This document shows, piece after piece, positions 23,391 through 35,880 of a DNA stretch of 64,000 nt (its first letter is position 1; each line of letters opens with the position of its first letter). This DNA is from Dichetophora obliterata. Taxonomy: Eukaryota > Arthropoda > Insecta > Diptera > Sciomyzidae. The stretch spans positions 259,491,462-259,555,461 of the forward strand of contig OY986435.1 in assembly GCA_963920525.1 (NCBI GenBank), given 5' to 3'. A program made the translations under genes and the position numbers. Under the pieces are notes generated by a model, which saw only the letters and a program-made list of their open reading frames with translations, was not told the origin of the DNA and ran no database searches.

Positions 23391-25664
23391 GCTTAATTTG
23401 CTTCATTAAGAATAAAGGTATGAGCTCAGAGTAACAAAATTAACGCGTTCGCTTTGTTATTATAAGCAATTTGAGCTTTGTATGCTGCAGAAGCGAAAGC
23501 GAATCTTCTGTAAGAAATGCATTGAATTTTTGACAACGAAAAGAGACCGAAATTTTTTTTGTTCGTTGGTTAGTACGCTGGTAACCAAAATATGTTCAAT
23601 GCATCCAAGCTTACAACCATGATTGGAGATTTAAAATGTAAAAATTTCGCTGTCTTTTATATGTCCGTACATTTAATTAGCGTGGAAATTTGACATTCAA
23701 CAACTAACTGTTTAACTAACACATTCAACAAACACGTTATGGCAAGTATGTGTTAGTGTTGAGTCTACACCAAAATTTTGCGTGTCTAATAATTTTCGTT
23801 CCTACAGCATACTACAGCTTAATGCGAGAAAACAGAACGAAATCATTAAAAAAACAGAACTAAAAAAACAAAACAAAACCAAAAGCCATTAAGAAAAAAA
23901 AATTACGACTCTGCTCGAATTTCAACTCACTACTCAAGATTCCAGAAAACAAGAATATAAACTAAAGTCCTATCAAACTGAGCCATTTGCACTGCAGCGA
24001 TGCTGTTGAAATAATATACATAACAACATTGTTGCTATCAAAAGTGCTTCTCAACTGAAGGCAATATGTCCCAGTCAGATTATGAATCCTTAAAAACGAA
24101 GTCTTCGAAGCCGTCTCAAAGACCAAGTACGCATACTCAGAGTGAACGCTGACACTCTGCAAGACAAGTCATTATACTGTCAGCAAAAAACCTTGAATGT
24201 TCTCTCATAAAAAATTTGTTTTTTAATGCTTAGAGATCAATGCGGACGATCGGCAAGACTCGTTTCCATATTTTCAGTAAGCATCTTAGATGTGCTCTCC
24301 TCAAGAAATTGTTTTTATAATGCCCAGAGGTGAATGCGGACATTCTGCAAAACTCGATTGCATATTTTCATCATATGACCATTATTCAAATTGTATTTGT
24401 AATTTGGAATCATCGAGACAATTGAAAGTAAATTGTGATTTAAATTGCGAGTATGAAGCGCGTACGTATATGATTTCTATTTGAATTTTCGTTAGAATTT
24501 ATATAACGTGGTTTTTGTGATTTGTGTAAAATTGTTATAAAAACTAAAAAAATTAAATTTCTTCAATCCGGAAGGAAATAAAAAATTAATGAAAAATATA
24601 TTCACGTATTTTGAATGAATGCTCAGTTATTTTTGATCGACGAGTATTAGTAGAATCAATTGATAATGAAAAAAATTGTAGATAGTGATAATTTTGACCA
24701 TAGTATTTGCCAACCAAAAGCATCGTCACAAATGAAAAACTGTGTAGTTTACTCAAAAAACATAGAATCAGTAGGAACTTTGGAGACGATATTTTAAGTT
24801 TTTTAAGGTCAGAGGGCCTGAATGTGCCACAATCCAGGAAAACCATTTAAAACTGAATAAAGGTACCATAATTCTTCACACAGTTACTCCAGGGCAGTAC
24901 TTTCATTTTGAACTAAGGAGGCAGATTTTTAAGTTAGAATCTTTTAGAGTTAGAATTTTTGTATTATTTTTGTTTTTGCATAATGTTGTTTCTTTTCATT
25001 ATTATTAATTTATTAATAAAATAAATTACAAAAAATTAAAAACCCCCGTATATTTTTATATGATGTGTAACCTCTCTCTTTCTTACGCTCTCTGAGTGTA
25101 AAAACGAAATGTCTACCACTGTCTACCAGTGTCTCGTGTGCTTGTGTTAGTGACATTGGAGGCAAGATCTTTAGCTTTGGAAGAAAAAAAATTTGCTTGA
25201 ATTTAGTAAAACGTTGCTCTTTCACTTATAATAACTTTGTAACTAGTACTTTCTCAAATTTAGTAAAAATTTGCTATTTGAGCTTATAATAAATTAGCAA
25301 ATATTTGCTTGAATATAGAAAAATATGCTATTTCTGTTTAATAGTTAAGTTAATTTTTGCTTATATTTAATCAAAATTTTAAATGTCAGCTTAAAATAAC
25401 TTATTAACACATGAGGAGTGATTTCAATTTAGCAATCTTTTTCTAAAATTGAACCGTGATTGAGCAAGGTTTTGCTTTTAAGCGAAATCGTTATCTCCCT
25501 GTATCTGGCCCGTAGACAAGGTGGGACTTTAGGGGTTCAAACATCCCCCTTAGGATCTAGAAAGTATAAAAATCTAATATATTAGCATTAAGCAACTACA
25601 ACGCAACAGCGTAAAAAGTTGCAAACCACTTCAATTTTGAACTTAATTGATCTATGCTTTCAGA

Positions 25665-25812
25665 TCGTAGATTATATAAGGTCTTCGGCATAGATTGCGA
25701 TTTTATGTTCGGGCAGGGTTACGATGGTGCGGCTGACATGATTGGTACACTACAAAGAGCACAAGCGTATGTAGTGGAAGAAAAACTACAAGATGCTGTT
25801 ATTAAAGCTTAA
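25665..25812 (+). pseudogene. hAT transposase shard (ZMYM1-like type)
   Basis: The frame starting at 25681 reads 'VFGIDCDFMFGQGYDGAADM' and continues 'GTLQRAQAYVVEE' to a TAA at 25810. 'GQGYDGAANMSG...GVQ' is a hallmark of hAT-related transposases of the ZMYM1/DUF4371 type. It is preceded by a splice-like 'tgctttcag', but no partner exon is visible. It is a short isolated piece and not part of the dynein gene. Confidence 0.7.
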
Positions 25813-27177
25813 GACATCGCAACCGAATTTCAAAATACCACAATATCGCTTCTCGCATTTCAAATTATAAAAAGAATAAAACTTTTGATTTTCAAATTGC
25901 TAATAATGTGGTCGCAGTACAAACTAAAAACATTTGTGATCAAGATTGTTCATTCACATTCCTTGTTTTTTTTTCCCAAAAATTAATTACTAGAACAAAC
26001 AAATTTAAAACGAACGCTAATACTGAAGTTGTTGTCCCCTAAAATAAAACGGAATTTTGCATTAAAAAACCGTGATACATACCTAACCTAGATGTAAGGA
26101 GGAAGTTTTTAAAATTTCAAAAAAAAAACTTCTAAACTATCATTAAAATTATAACCACCCACATTCCTTCCATCGGCAGGCCTGCTTTGTTTTTCATCTG
26201 GGATGTATGTTGTGTGCACATGTGTGCATACACAGTTGTGTTGGTATTGGTATCGTATGCGTGGGAGTTTAACGATGTGTTATTTGGTACAAGGGCTGCT
26301 GTTGATTGATTTGTAGTCGGTGTGTGCGTTTGATTGAGTATTGAGTGGACAGAATCGTTGTTGCCTGTAACTTTGATGTAAAAAGAACAAAATTCCCTTT
26401 GCGTTCCTAAGTAAAATTTTGAAAAAATCGAAAATTTTTGTTCGCTTAAAAGATGCTTTAGGGTCCTCAAAATAATATGCCAAGAAATAAAATCCGATAA
26501 AAGTGTTTAAATGCTCAAATTTTTCATTCTACGATTAGAGGTATATGAAAATATTATACGAATTTTTAGTATTAAACGCGTTTTTATCGAAACCACTTTT
26601 TTTGATACGGCCGGACACATAACTCGTATAAATCTTCACCGATCGATTTGAAATTTTGACAGAATATTCAAAATACCATTATCTATCGACACACGTCGAT
26701 TTATACTGCTTACTTTTTGTTTAAACAAGAATTTTGCGAGTTTTTGTTCGATCACGCACATTTCGCGAAAAATCAATATATTAAAAAAATCCTACAGGTG
26801 TCAATAGCTGTTTATGTTAAGAAACTTACCAAATTTGTATTTTATTCTAGATCAAAAATTTAGGACGTTAGGTGTCCGGCCATGGGCCCCTACAAAACAT
26901 AAGCGATTTCAAACAAATGCTGTACAGCCGCCATTTTGTATTGACATTTTTTTAAAAAAAATTACAGTTTTTTTATCGATACTTCTATTATAAAACGTAC
27001 TTTACAGATTTTTGATTGACCTTTTTTTCACTGAGCCAAAGAAAAATATTGAAAATACGCCTATTTTTCGTTTGTTATTTAGGTTTCCCCCTTAATTTCG
27101 TTTTTTAAATAATTTCAATTACTTGTAGGTGTACATTTTAAAGATGCATAGATAGCAAACTTTACTATTAAAACATA

Positions 27178-28460
27178 TTGGGGGTTGGAATTAATTTTAA
27201 AGGTTTTTTTTCGGTTTTTGAGCATTTATTTAGAAACAACGGTACAATGTATATTATTCAAAGTATTGTCCATCGTTAGCTACAACATTTTCCCATCTTT
27301 CTGGCAGCATATGGATTCCGCGCCGGAAGAACGATTCGTCTTTTGAGGCAATCCATGAATCGACCCAATTTTTGGTATCCTCGTAAGAAGTGAAGCGCTG
27401 CTCAGCCAAGCCATGCGTCATCGATCTGAATAGGTGGTATTCGGAAGGGGCTATGTCTGGACTATAAGGCGGGTGGGGTAACACATCCCAATTCAGCGCC
27501 TCCAACGTTTCCTTGACGGTTCTTGCAACATGTGGCCGTGCGTTGTCATGTTGAAAAACCACTTTGTCGTGTCTTTTGGCATATTCCGGCCGTTTAACCT
27601 TTAATGCTCGGCTCAATTGCATCAATTGTTGTTGGTAGCGTTCCCCAGTGATGGTTTCGTTAGGTTTTAGCAGCTCATAGTACACGACACCCTTCTGATC
27701 CCACCAAATACACAGCATAAGCTTGGCGCCATGAATATTCGGCTTGGCCCTCGATGTTGATGCATGGCCGGGTGGTTCCCACGATTTTTTCGCTTAGGAT
27801 TATCGTAATGTATCCACTTTTCATCGCCAATGACAATACGATGCAAAAAACTCTTCCTTTTATGCCGTTGAAGCAGTTGTTTGCACATGCAAAATCGCCG
27901 TTCAACGTCTCTCGGCTTCAACTGGTACGGCACCCAATTTCCTTGCTTTTGAATCATTCCCATGGCCTTCAAGCGTTTGCCGACCGTTGATAAGTCGACT
28001 CCCAATGATTCTGACAATTCTTGAAGGGTTTGACACGGGTCTTCATCGAGCAAAGCCTCCAATTCCTCATCAAACTTTTTCGGCTGGCCCGGACGCTCTT
28101 TGTCTTCCGTATCAAAATCACCACTTTTAAACCGACGGAACCAGTACTCACAAGTAGAAATCGATGGAGCATAGTCCCCGTAAGCCTCAGTAAGCGTGCG
28201 TTGTGCTTCAACCGCTTTTTTCTTCAAATGGAAGCACAAAAGTAAACCTTCCCGCAAATTGCGTTTTGTTGGAACGAAAGTCGACATGTTCACAGAGAAA
28301 AAAATATATGTTGTTTACACTTCAGTGGAATGACACATACTGAAAAATGAAGCTTAGACAATGTGCTTTGAAATGAATATAGTCACAGGTGTGCCCGATG
28401 CGATCTATTGATAGTTACGCCATCTCTTAGAAAACCTTTAAAACTAATTCCAACACCCAA
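27178..28460 (-). mobile_element. mariner element, copy 2 (complete ends, 1,283 bp)
   Basis: The complete inverted termini are 'ttgggggttggaatta' on the left and, reverse-complemented on the right, 'ttgggtgttggaatta', both continuing to 'ttttaaaggttt'. TA dinucleotides flank the element at 27176-27177 and 28461-28462, the mariner target duplication. It sits inside the dynein intron, antisense to the gene, and is nearly identical to copy 1. Confidence 0.96.
27254..28293 (-). pseudogene. mariner transposase with frameshift and altered catalytic triad
   Basis: The N-terminal frame (28293 down) is open through the helix-turn-helix region and 'GDEKWIHYDNPKRK'. It then shifts after a one-base loss in an A-run near 27790, so the following 39 codons are out of frame. 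The correct frame resumes as the open frame 27718-27254. One codon is also missing compared with copy 1 ('KKFDEE' against 'KKFEDEE'). The third catalytic residue is glutamate here ('PSEYHLF') where copy 1 and the mariner D34D family have aspartate. It is inactive as it stands. Confidence 0.93.
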
Positions 28461-29213
28461 TATTTTAAATTATGTTATATTAAAGATGTCAACACTTTAA
28501 AACCTTATATTGCATGACCGGTAGTAAAGAATTTTTCTAAAATAGGTAATAATGAATGACAAGAAAGGCAAGTACCTACTATTGTGTGGTCTGTTTATGG
28601 TTTTCAATTAAAGAAAGAATACTATTTTATTTTTTATTTAAATTATTATATATGTATATTACATTTAACTAATATTTAGAAAAAATGTTGCAGGGAATTT
28701 CACTTGATAAAAAGGTCTTTAAAAAGAACATGCCCAAATTTGGCTTCATTCCAAAAACCATAATTATTTTGCAATCTGAAAAATTATTTTTTAGGTGAAA
28801 TTTTTAAAAATTTCAAGTATTTATAGAAAAAACATTGCATAGGGTATCTAATGACTCTAAACGGTTTTACGGATCATGTGCTAGCTATCTATGAAAAAAT
28901 AAAAATAAGATTTTGTTCAAGACTATCGAAACAGTTCATAATAATAAAATTACATATGCATATTACTGAAAATTCGTTCACCAACAAAAACACATTAATG
29001 TTTTTATTTACAAATTTTTTACAAATTAAAAATATGAAAAAAATATTTTCTTTTTAACAAAAATATGCTAACTTTTTACTTACCTAAAATCTCAAAAAAG
29101 TTACGTATCTTATCCACTATGACGATTTCGTCCCCTTGCCAACTGTGACAGTAGACTGCGGACGAACGGCTTGATAGAAACTGATACGGCTTGGCAGCTG
29201 TTCATTACAAGGC

Positions 29214-29359
29214 TTACTGCATTATTCTGTATCACGAAGATGCTCACCAACGATGAGAAAGATACGAGAAGCAATATTTTCTTCCATACAAAATTGTATT
29301 ACTCTCGTGTCTTTCTCATCGTTGGTGAGCTTGTTCGTGATACAGAATAATGCAGTTAA
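29214..29359. mobile_element. ~145-bp hairpin element, copy B
   Basis: A near-perfect palindrome: 'ttactgcattattctgtatc' and 'gctcaccaacgatgagaaag' on the left are mirrored by 'ctttctcatcgttggtgagc' and 'gatacagaataatgcagtta' on the right, around a ~20-base loop near 29273-29292. The open frames on the two strands are mirror artefacts. Same family as 13544-13690 and 43819-43962. Confidence 0.9.
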
Positions 29360-31030
29360 AGTATTTTTAGACGGTGTTGGCAAGTCACGCTCAAAGTGCA
29401 TGTCTGAGAGACAGCAACACAGCAAAAATTACGAGGACGATATCGTCCTAGTGGACACTTGATTTCGTCATAGGGTTAAAATTAATGTCTTATATGCTAT
29501 TCATATTAATTTGTTAAATTTTCTTATTTTGTATCACCTTTATTAATACAATATGAATATTAAAAATTTTCACATACGACATTTATTTTCTCAAGCGACG
29601 AAATGCTCTTTTCTTTATATGTTTTTTTTAACACAAAATTTCAATTTAAAAGCTTTAAAAAGCAACAGCCAAAGTCCTTATCTACGGAACGCCATTACTT
29701 GATGCCATAAAAAAGGTGGACAGATTTAAGATGTCTGCAAGGCAAAAATTTCTTTAAGCTGCAGACAGGCAGATAGACTGAAATATTAAAAATAAATAAT
29801 AAAAAAAGCTCAAAAACCATTCAAACGAACGAAAATATGTACAAACATATAAGTGCGAGTATATTGCTTTTACAACTGTTTGGCGCCAGTGTAGCGCTTC
29901 TTCAGTTATTGTCGTCCATTGCCAGTACTTTGATTCTATTTATTATTTCAATTTTTTTGTTCTTTTCTGTTTTATTTTTGCACATGGCGCTGCTACTGAT
30001 GTTAACTGTGTTAGCATATAATAAAACTCATGAGCCTCATCATTTTGAACTCTTCTCAACTAAATTCAACTTAATTCAGCTCAACTCAATTTAATACAAT
30101 TTATTAACATTAAAAAAATTCAATGTTTCACTTGCACTTCTATGAAAAAGGTTCTTGAAATCTTTCTCTTGTGTTTTTTTTAAGAGTATTTCTTTTACAC
30201 AGGCGAACTAGCCTACCGAGCAAATGCCCAGTGGGCTCCGACAAATATTTTTCTGAGCACGAGAAAAAAATGTTCTCTTTACACTTTTCTTTGACTTTAT
30301 GACATTTTTACATTTAGTACGACTTTATTGTGAGCTCTAGATCAATTAATTTATAGAGAAGAAAAATTAATTTTTTTTTTTGATACTATCACACTCGCCT
30401 ATTTATTTATTTTTTTGCTTACCGAATTTTTCGAAAAAATGTACCATATAGGAAAAAAATTTACCCATTCTATTTTTTTATATATCAACTTGATAACATT
30501 TATTACAATAATTCACTGGTGTTTATATGTGTACATACGAAACATAACAAAAATATTATGAAGTTATGCTATAAATCTTTCAAAGCTTCTCTTTTGTCTT
30601 GAACTTTTGACTTTCGAACCTGTCTTGAACTTGGTTTAGAAATTTTATATATAATCTTTGAGAAAAAGAAAAAATTTTCTCACTGGAATATAGTTCTGCT
30701 CTAGTGCCAATCCTCACTAAATAACCTCAAGTCTAAGAAATGTCTTTGGTCATTAACAGGGCTAGGATTTCGATGACATACCAAAATTTTTTCAGCTGCT
30801 TCTAAGCCATTTCCTGGTTATTTTGAACGTCCATATATGTTTCCTAAATTCTATATATGAAAAGTTTTTAGGTCATTTTTCATCGTTTTTTATCGGTCTT
30901 AGTTTTAAGGTAGTTTTAACTAGATTTAGGGCATTTTGTGGTCATTTATAGCAATTTTTAAGTTATTTTATTGTAATTGTTCTACATCTTAAAAGTTTTC
31001 TATATGACCTTGTTGTTTATTATTTTGATT

Positions 31031-31129
31031 TTCTATCTCTGTTTGATAGTTTAAATCATTTTTGATTTTATATACAATTTCTAGTTGTTTGATAGTATAA
31101 AATCGTTTATTGAGCTTTAGGTCAGGTTA
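31031..31129 (-). repeat. Dispersed repeat, inverted partner of 22507-22602
   Basis: Read on the minus strand it gives 'gacctaaagctcaataaacg' then 'tatcaaacaactagaaattg', as at 22507-22602. It is directly followed on the + strand by an AAC/CAA-rich stretch (31130-31170) that may be the tail of a SINE whose head lies at 34820-34900, beyond the hAT insertion. Confidence 0.8.
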
Positions 31130-32497
31130 GAACAACAACAACATTCCAAAGAAACAACAGCAACAACATTTTCAATATGAAAAGGAAAACATCACTAGTT
31201 GATTTTATTGCAATTTCGGCCGTGCTAAAGGCTTCATCAGAAATCTTTGTGATGCCGGCGGGCAGTAGCGTAACTATGTTTTGTGCGCTCGCCCGCAGGT
31301 TTCTAAAAGCGCCCTGCTATTTACTTTTAGAGTAAAACTATGTTATTAGTAGGTAACTACAAGCTTAGGAGAAAACAAAAGAACTCTTGACAAAAAAAGA
31401 GGAGAACAAGAAGAGACTGTTTTAAAAATATCTTATTTATAACTAAATTTATATTTTATTTTAATAAAATTTGTTTTAAAAAAAGTAGCAACGTAAAAAA
31501 TACTTTTTATAATATCAAATATAATAAATTTTATTATATATATATATAAATATTTTATAACAATGAAGGTAAAAAGAAAACATTTATTAATTTTTTTAAA
31601 AAAGTTAAACAAACTGATAGTTTGAACAAATAAGATCAACTATTTTCTTGAAATGATTAGTTTAAAGAATTTGATAACGTCACAAAATACGACCAACTGA
31701 TTGATTATTATAACATCAGTAGCTGACTTGCTTTAAATATGAAACAATGACGACTTTTGCTCAAAATAGTCTGCTTTTTTTACATCGATTATTGCACCCA
31801 GAGAAATCGTCTATACTGGACTTAAATTTTATTTCAGCTCATATATTAAATGATTTTTTATTTATTGTTGTTAATTTTAAACAATATGTTTTTGCGAAGG
31901 AAATGTTAAAAAATGTTAAAAAAATTGTACAAATCCGCCACACCCACCTCCCATATAAACGAAACCCATTTTTTCCTGAAACTTCATCAAAGCAACGAAA
32001 TTTGCGACATTAATTTCTTTTGTGATTATAAATAAATGGAAAATTTCATAGGCGAATGTCACGGCCATTAATTATATTTTAGTAAGTCTTAGTAACTAAA
32101 TTCTTAGATGAGGTCAAGACCGACATACGGTTGTAGCGCCAACTAAGTAAGTAACTCAGCTTTGGAAAATAGTACCAACTGATTTGTTTTGTGTTTGTAA
32201 ATTAGTCGAAATTTTGAAAAACAATCAGCTACCATACCACAAATATATCTCACATTTTAACGAAACAGGTCACCATAAAAAATGCATATCTTCCGTATTA
32301 GCAAGAATTTTTTCGGATTTGGTGTAACGCAGTTCTAATGATATTTCCTTAAAAAATTTATAGTCAATCTTTCTCAAAATTATTTTTAAAACACTTTTAA
32401 AAATTGAATATTTAAAAATTTGTATCCTGCTTTTAGTGTTTACATTTACGATAAGCTTAAAACCATATGCTAAAATGTAAAAAAAAAACAGTAATGT

Positions 32498-32498
<1 letters not shown>

Positions 32499-32532
<34 letters not shown>

Positions 32533-34460
32533 TAAACTATCGACAAAAATGTTTAACAGTCTATTTATTGCATCTTAAATTACACTAAAACCATAATTAT
32601 AATGGAATTATTATAAGAATATAAAATTAAGGATTTATACAATACTCAATACAGTTTGCTTAAATGCCTCTCTATTTTGAGTGAAATCTATACGAGCACT
32701 TACACTGTTATAGACAGTGCTCATGTTAAAAATCGGATCACTCCGGCCATAGTTAGTTCTATGGTACGGAATGTAAAAAAAATCTCTTTGCCTAAAGTGT
32801 CTTTCCGGAGCATAAATATTAAGACGGGCGAGGATTGGCGCACAGTTAATATTATTCATTAAAAGATCTCGAACAAAAGTTATAAGAAAATATTTTCTTC
32901 TAGAACTCAACGATTTAAGCCCAATAAGTGCACATCGGGAGCTATACTCTGGCATAAAATTCCAATTTAGTTTTTTCACAACAAAACGAGTAAAACGTTT
33001 TTGGACTTTTGCCAATCTTGTACTATGCGACTCATAAAATGGGTCCCATATTACACACCCATACTCAAGTATTGATCTTATAGTGGAAATGAAGAGAGTC
33101 TTTAAGGTATACGGGTCAGCAAACTCTCTAGTGTTGCGTCTAACGAATCCCATCATAGCATTAGCCCTGCTGATTATGTTGTCATAATGACCTGAAAATG
33201 ACATCTTTTTATCACAGAGTACACCTAGATCAGATTTAGAATCTACTCTAATCAAGGCGTTGCATAAAATTGAGTAATCAAAAAACATTGGAGATCTTAT
33301 CATATAAAATGACATTATGTTGCATTTTGACAAATTTAAATTCAGTTTATTTAGCATACACCATGAGTGCAGACTATTTAAATCACTTTGTAAACTCCAT
33401 TGATCACTGAGAGAGCTTACAGATTTAAAAATCTTAACATCATCAGCATACATAAGGCAATCTGAGTACTGTATAAAATTAGGAAGATCATTGATGAAAA
33501 GAATAAATAACAACGGCCCAAGGTGGCTACCCTGTGGCACACCTGAATGATTAATTATTGCTTTTGAGATCGTCTTTCCGATGCATACATTTTGGCTACG
33601 ACCTAAAAGGTACTCACTAAGCCAAGACAAGAGTGAAGAATGAAAACCCATTAGACTGAGCTTATTAATTAGAATAGAGTGCTGAACTCTATCAAATGCT
33701 TTAGCGAAATCTGTGAAAATAACGTCTATTTGTTTACCATTCTCCAATTCATTTTTTATTAAGTGAGTGAATAGAACCAGGTTTGTAGAGGTTGATTTTC
33801 CAGAGACAAAACCATGCTGGCTTTCAGATATCGAATTTTTAATGCCTTGATAGATCTGCTTTTTCACTAAGGCATCAAACAATTTGGGAATTGATGGTAA
33901 CTTAGATATTGGTCTATAGTTTCCAATGTCTTGTCTTGATCCAGATTTATGAATAGGAACTATAATTGAAACCTTCCAAATATCCAAAAGTATACCTTTC
34001 TCAAGGGACAAATTAAAAATTAGTGAAAGAGGCTGAGCAAGTGCAGCAGCACATTTTTTAAGGACGATTGGTGGGATATTATCGGGGCCAGCGCCCTTAT
34101 TAATATCGAGTGACAGCAACTTGTTAAAAAAATCTTCTACCGAAAGAACTAAACTGCCCAAATCAGTGATTCGCTCTCCATTATATAGCGATCGATCTTG
34201 ATGTATAGGAACATTATCTAAAACAAAATTTGATTGGAAGTAGTCAGCAAACATATTGCATGCATCCTCAATATTGTTCGATGTTTTATCTTTAAAATAC
34301 ATATTTATAGGAAGACCCTTAGTATTTCTCTTTTTATTAAAAAATTTCCAGAAAGCTCTAGGATTGCATTTAATATCCGATTCCAACGCCCGGACATTAC
34401 TTCTATAAAGGGAGATCTTCAGAGTTTCATACTGTTTACGAGCCACAAATGTTACCGGAT
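32499..34460 (-). mobile_element. Jockey-like LINE, 5'-truncated, with intact RT frame and (TAAA)n tail
   Basis: This element is read on the minus strand and nested in the 31263-34819 insertion. Its 3' end, at the low coordinate, is a (TAAA)n run (seen as TTTA at 32499-32534) instead of poly(A). The 5' end stops near 34460, so the endonuclease and any ORF1 are absent. Confidence 0.9.
32635..34446 (-). CDS. Reverse transcriptase of a jockey-like LINE (ORF2 C-terminal part)
   Basis: This is an uninterrupted frame of 603 codons. RT motifs appear in order: 'PDNIPPIVLKKCA', 'NYRPISKLPSIPKLFD', 'SQHGFVSGKST', 'FTDFAKAFDRV', 'SGVPQGSHLGPLLF', the catalytic 'YADDVKIF' and 'LNLSKC'. A thumb region and the C-terminal 'REAFKQTVLS' follow. 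The first codon in the listed frame is GTG, and an in-frame stop lies 11 codons farther upstream, so the true protein start was lost by 5' truncation. No apurinic endonuclease remains. The open frame implies a recent insertion. It codes for a mobile-element enzyme, not a host protein. Confidence 0.9.
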   Translation of the reverse strand: MARKQYETLKISLYRSNVRALESDIKCNPRAFWKFFNKKRNTKGLPINMYFKDKTSNNIEDACNMFADYFQSNFVLDNVPIHQDRSLYNGERITDLGSLVLSVEDFFNKLLSLDINKGAGPDNIPPIVLKKCAAALAQPLSLIFNLSLEKGILLDIWKVSIIVPIHKSGSRQDIGNYRPISKLPSIPKLFDALVKKQIYQGIKNSISESQHGFVSGKSTSTNLVLFTHLIKNELENGKQIDVIFTDFAKAFDRVQHSILINKLSLMGFHSSLLSWLSEYLLGRSQNVCIGKTISKAIINHSGVPQGSHLGPLLFILFINDLPNFIQYSDCLMYADDVKIFKSVSSLSDQWSLQSDLNSLHSWCMLNKLNLNLSKCNIMSFYMIRSPMFFDYSILCNALIRVDSKSDLGVLCDKKMSFSGHYDNIISRANAMMGFVRRNTREFADPYTLKTLFISTIRSILEYGCVIWDPFYESHSTRLAKVQKRFTRFVVKKLNWNFMPEYSSRCALIGLKSLSSRRKYFLITFVRDLLMNNINCAPILARLNIYAPERHFRQRDFFYIPYHRTNYGRSDPIFNMSTVYNSVSARIDFTQNREAFKQTVLSIV

Positions 34461-34839
34461 ATAAGAAAATTTAAGCTTTATTTTGATATATAAAAAACCA
34501 AAAAAATTAAATAAAATGTGAATAACAAGAAAAATTGTATTTTTAAAAAATGCAACTTTGACGGCTTGTCATTACGAAACGGTTACTACTATTAAAAAAA
34601 AATCATTTTCTTTTTTTCACCCTAGATATTTTTTATTGGAAGCCATACAAATTTTGGAAAAATTCAAGCATCGACATATTAGACTTTTGGTCGCTTATTT
34701 TACACTGTGCGTCGTTCTTCATTTCATTTACCATTTTCATCAAGAGACTTTAGGGCGCCCCTGGCTTAGTTGCTCCCGCCCGCAATGCGGGCTCTGCGGG
34801 CCCGCTTTTTACGCCACTGCCGGCGGGTATTGATCCCGG

Positions 34840-35880
34840 GCCGTGCTTGCCTCGTGCAAGTGCATCTTAACGCAACACACCAACAGAGGCGATGAGATTT
34901 CAGTGACAATTTCTCAGTTTTTGTCCCTTGTCTTGTTGTTGTTTTTATTTCACTTTTGTTGTTTTTATTTTAGTTTAGTTTTACATTTTTAATTTTTAGT
35001 GCATTTTTCGGGTTTTTAGGTCATTTTAATGTAATTTGAAAATAATTTTTTTTTCGTTTGTTTCAATGGAATGAGTGGCAATTTCCTAATAAATAACTGT
35101 TGAATGACTGCTTTAAAACGTGTGTTGACTGAGGTATTCCTCCATTATTTATTGATTTGGGTTTTTACTGATTTTTCTCAAACATCACCGATACTTGCTT
35201 ACGCATAGCGCATAGATAGGAAGCAATATTAAATGCCAAATTGTGTTTGTTAATGAAATAATCCTTTTTCTTTTAAACATAGCATTTTTATGTGTTTCTT
35301 TGATAAGCCAGATAAAGCATGAAAACAGTTCTGTCGCATTATTATAAAACATAATATTTTTGTTTTTTATTATAAAACTAACAAATACCCACCCGCTGCT
35401 TCGCCTGCGCTAAAAATATTAAATACCATGTTAAAATTTTAAATCTTAAAATTAAAGTATTTTGTTTTATCTTCAAATGCAAAATATAAAAATATTTCTG
35501 TTGTTTAATATTTAAAAATGGTATAAGTAATAAAAAAATATTTTATTTAATTAGAATTACCGTCTTTTATTTTAAAATTAAATTATTTCAAAACAGTATT
35601 TGTTATGATGATATAAAGTGCCTTGGCTTTTTCTGTATTTTGATTTTTTAATAAGTCCTGCAAATAATTAGTAACTCAAATATTTAATTTTTTAACTTAG
35701 ATTCTCAATATGAATATATTCTTCTTAAGTTTTGAAAAATTTCCATTTTTATGACATCAAACTTATGGCTGGCTATATCTCTAAAACTATGGATTTTTCT
35801 CATTGCAACGCATTTTTTTATGCAAAGTCGTTGATTAATAAAAATAACGGTAAACGAAAGATTTTTCGAAAATATTTTGT
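34840..35880. other. Intronic AT-rich sequence
   Basis: 'gggccgtgcttgcctcgtgc' (34840-34860) seems to belong to the repeat interrupted by the hAT-like insertion. Beyond it I see only AT-rich filler up to the Tc1-like element. Confidence 0.5.

Larger units (their letters stand above)
31263..34819. mobile_element. hAT-like insertion, 3.56 kb, perfect 8-bp TSD CCGGCGGG
   Basis: The termini are 'cagtagcgtaactatg' on the left and, reverse-complemented on the right, 'cagtggcgtaaaaagc'. A perfect 8-bp direct repeat, 'ccggcggg', lies at 31255-31262 and 34820-34827. An 8-bp duplication is the hAT hallmark. No transposase of its own remains, and a LINE lies inside (32499-34460). The flanks join into a repeat with a T-arm-like 'cccgggatcaatacccg' on the minus strand, so the insertion appears to have landed in an older SINE-like sequence. 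The rest of the interior is AT-rich. Confidence 0.85.

Noticed and set aside
25665..25812. Splice-like 'ctttcag' followed by an open frame, considered as an extra dynein exon
   Set aside because: The reading matches a hAT (ZMYM1-like) transposase motif and ends in a stop. Dynein exons 11067-11261 and 40571-40670 already join without a gap.
29222..29462. Overlapping open frames on both strands
   Set aside because: They arise from the palindromic hairpin element and mirror each other.
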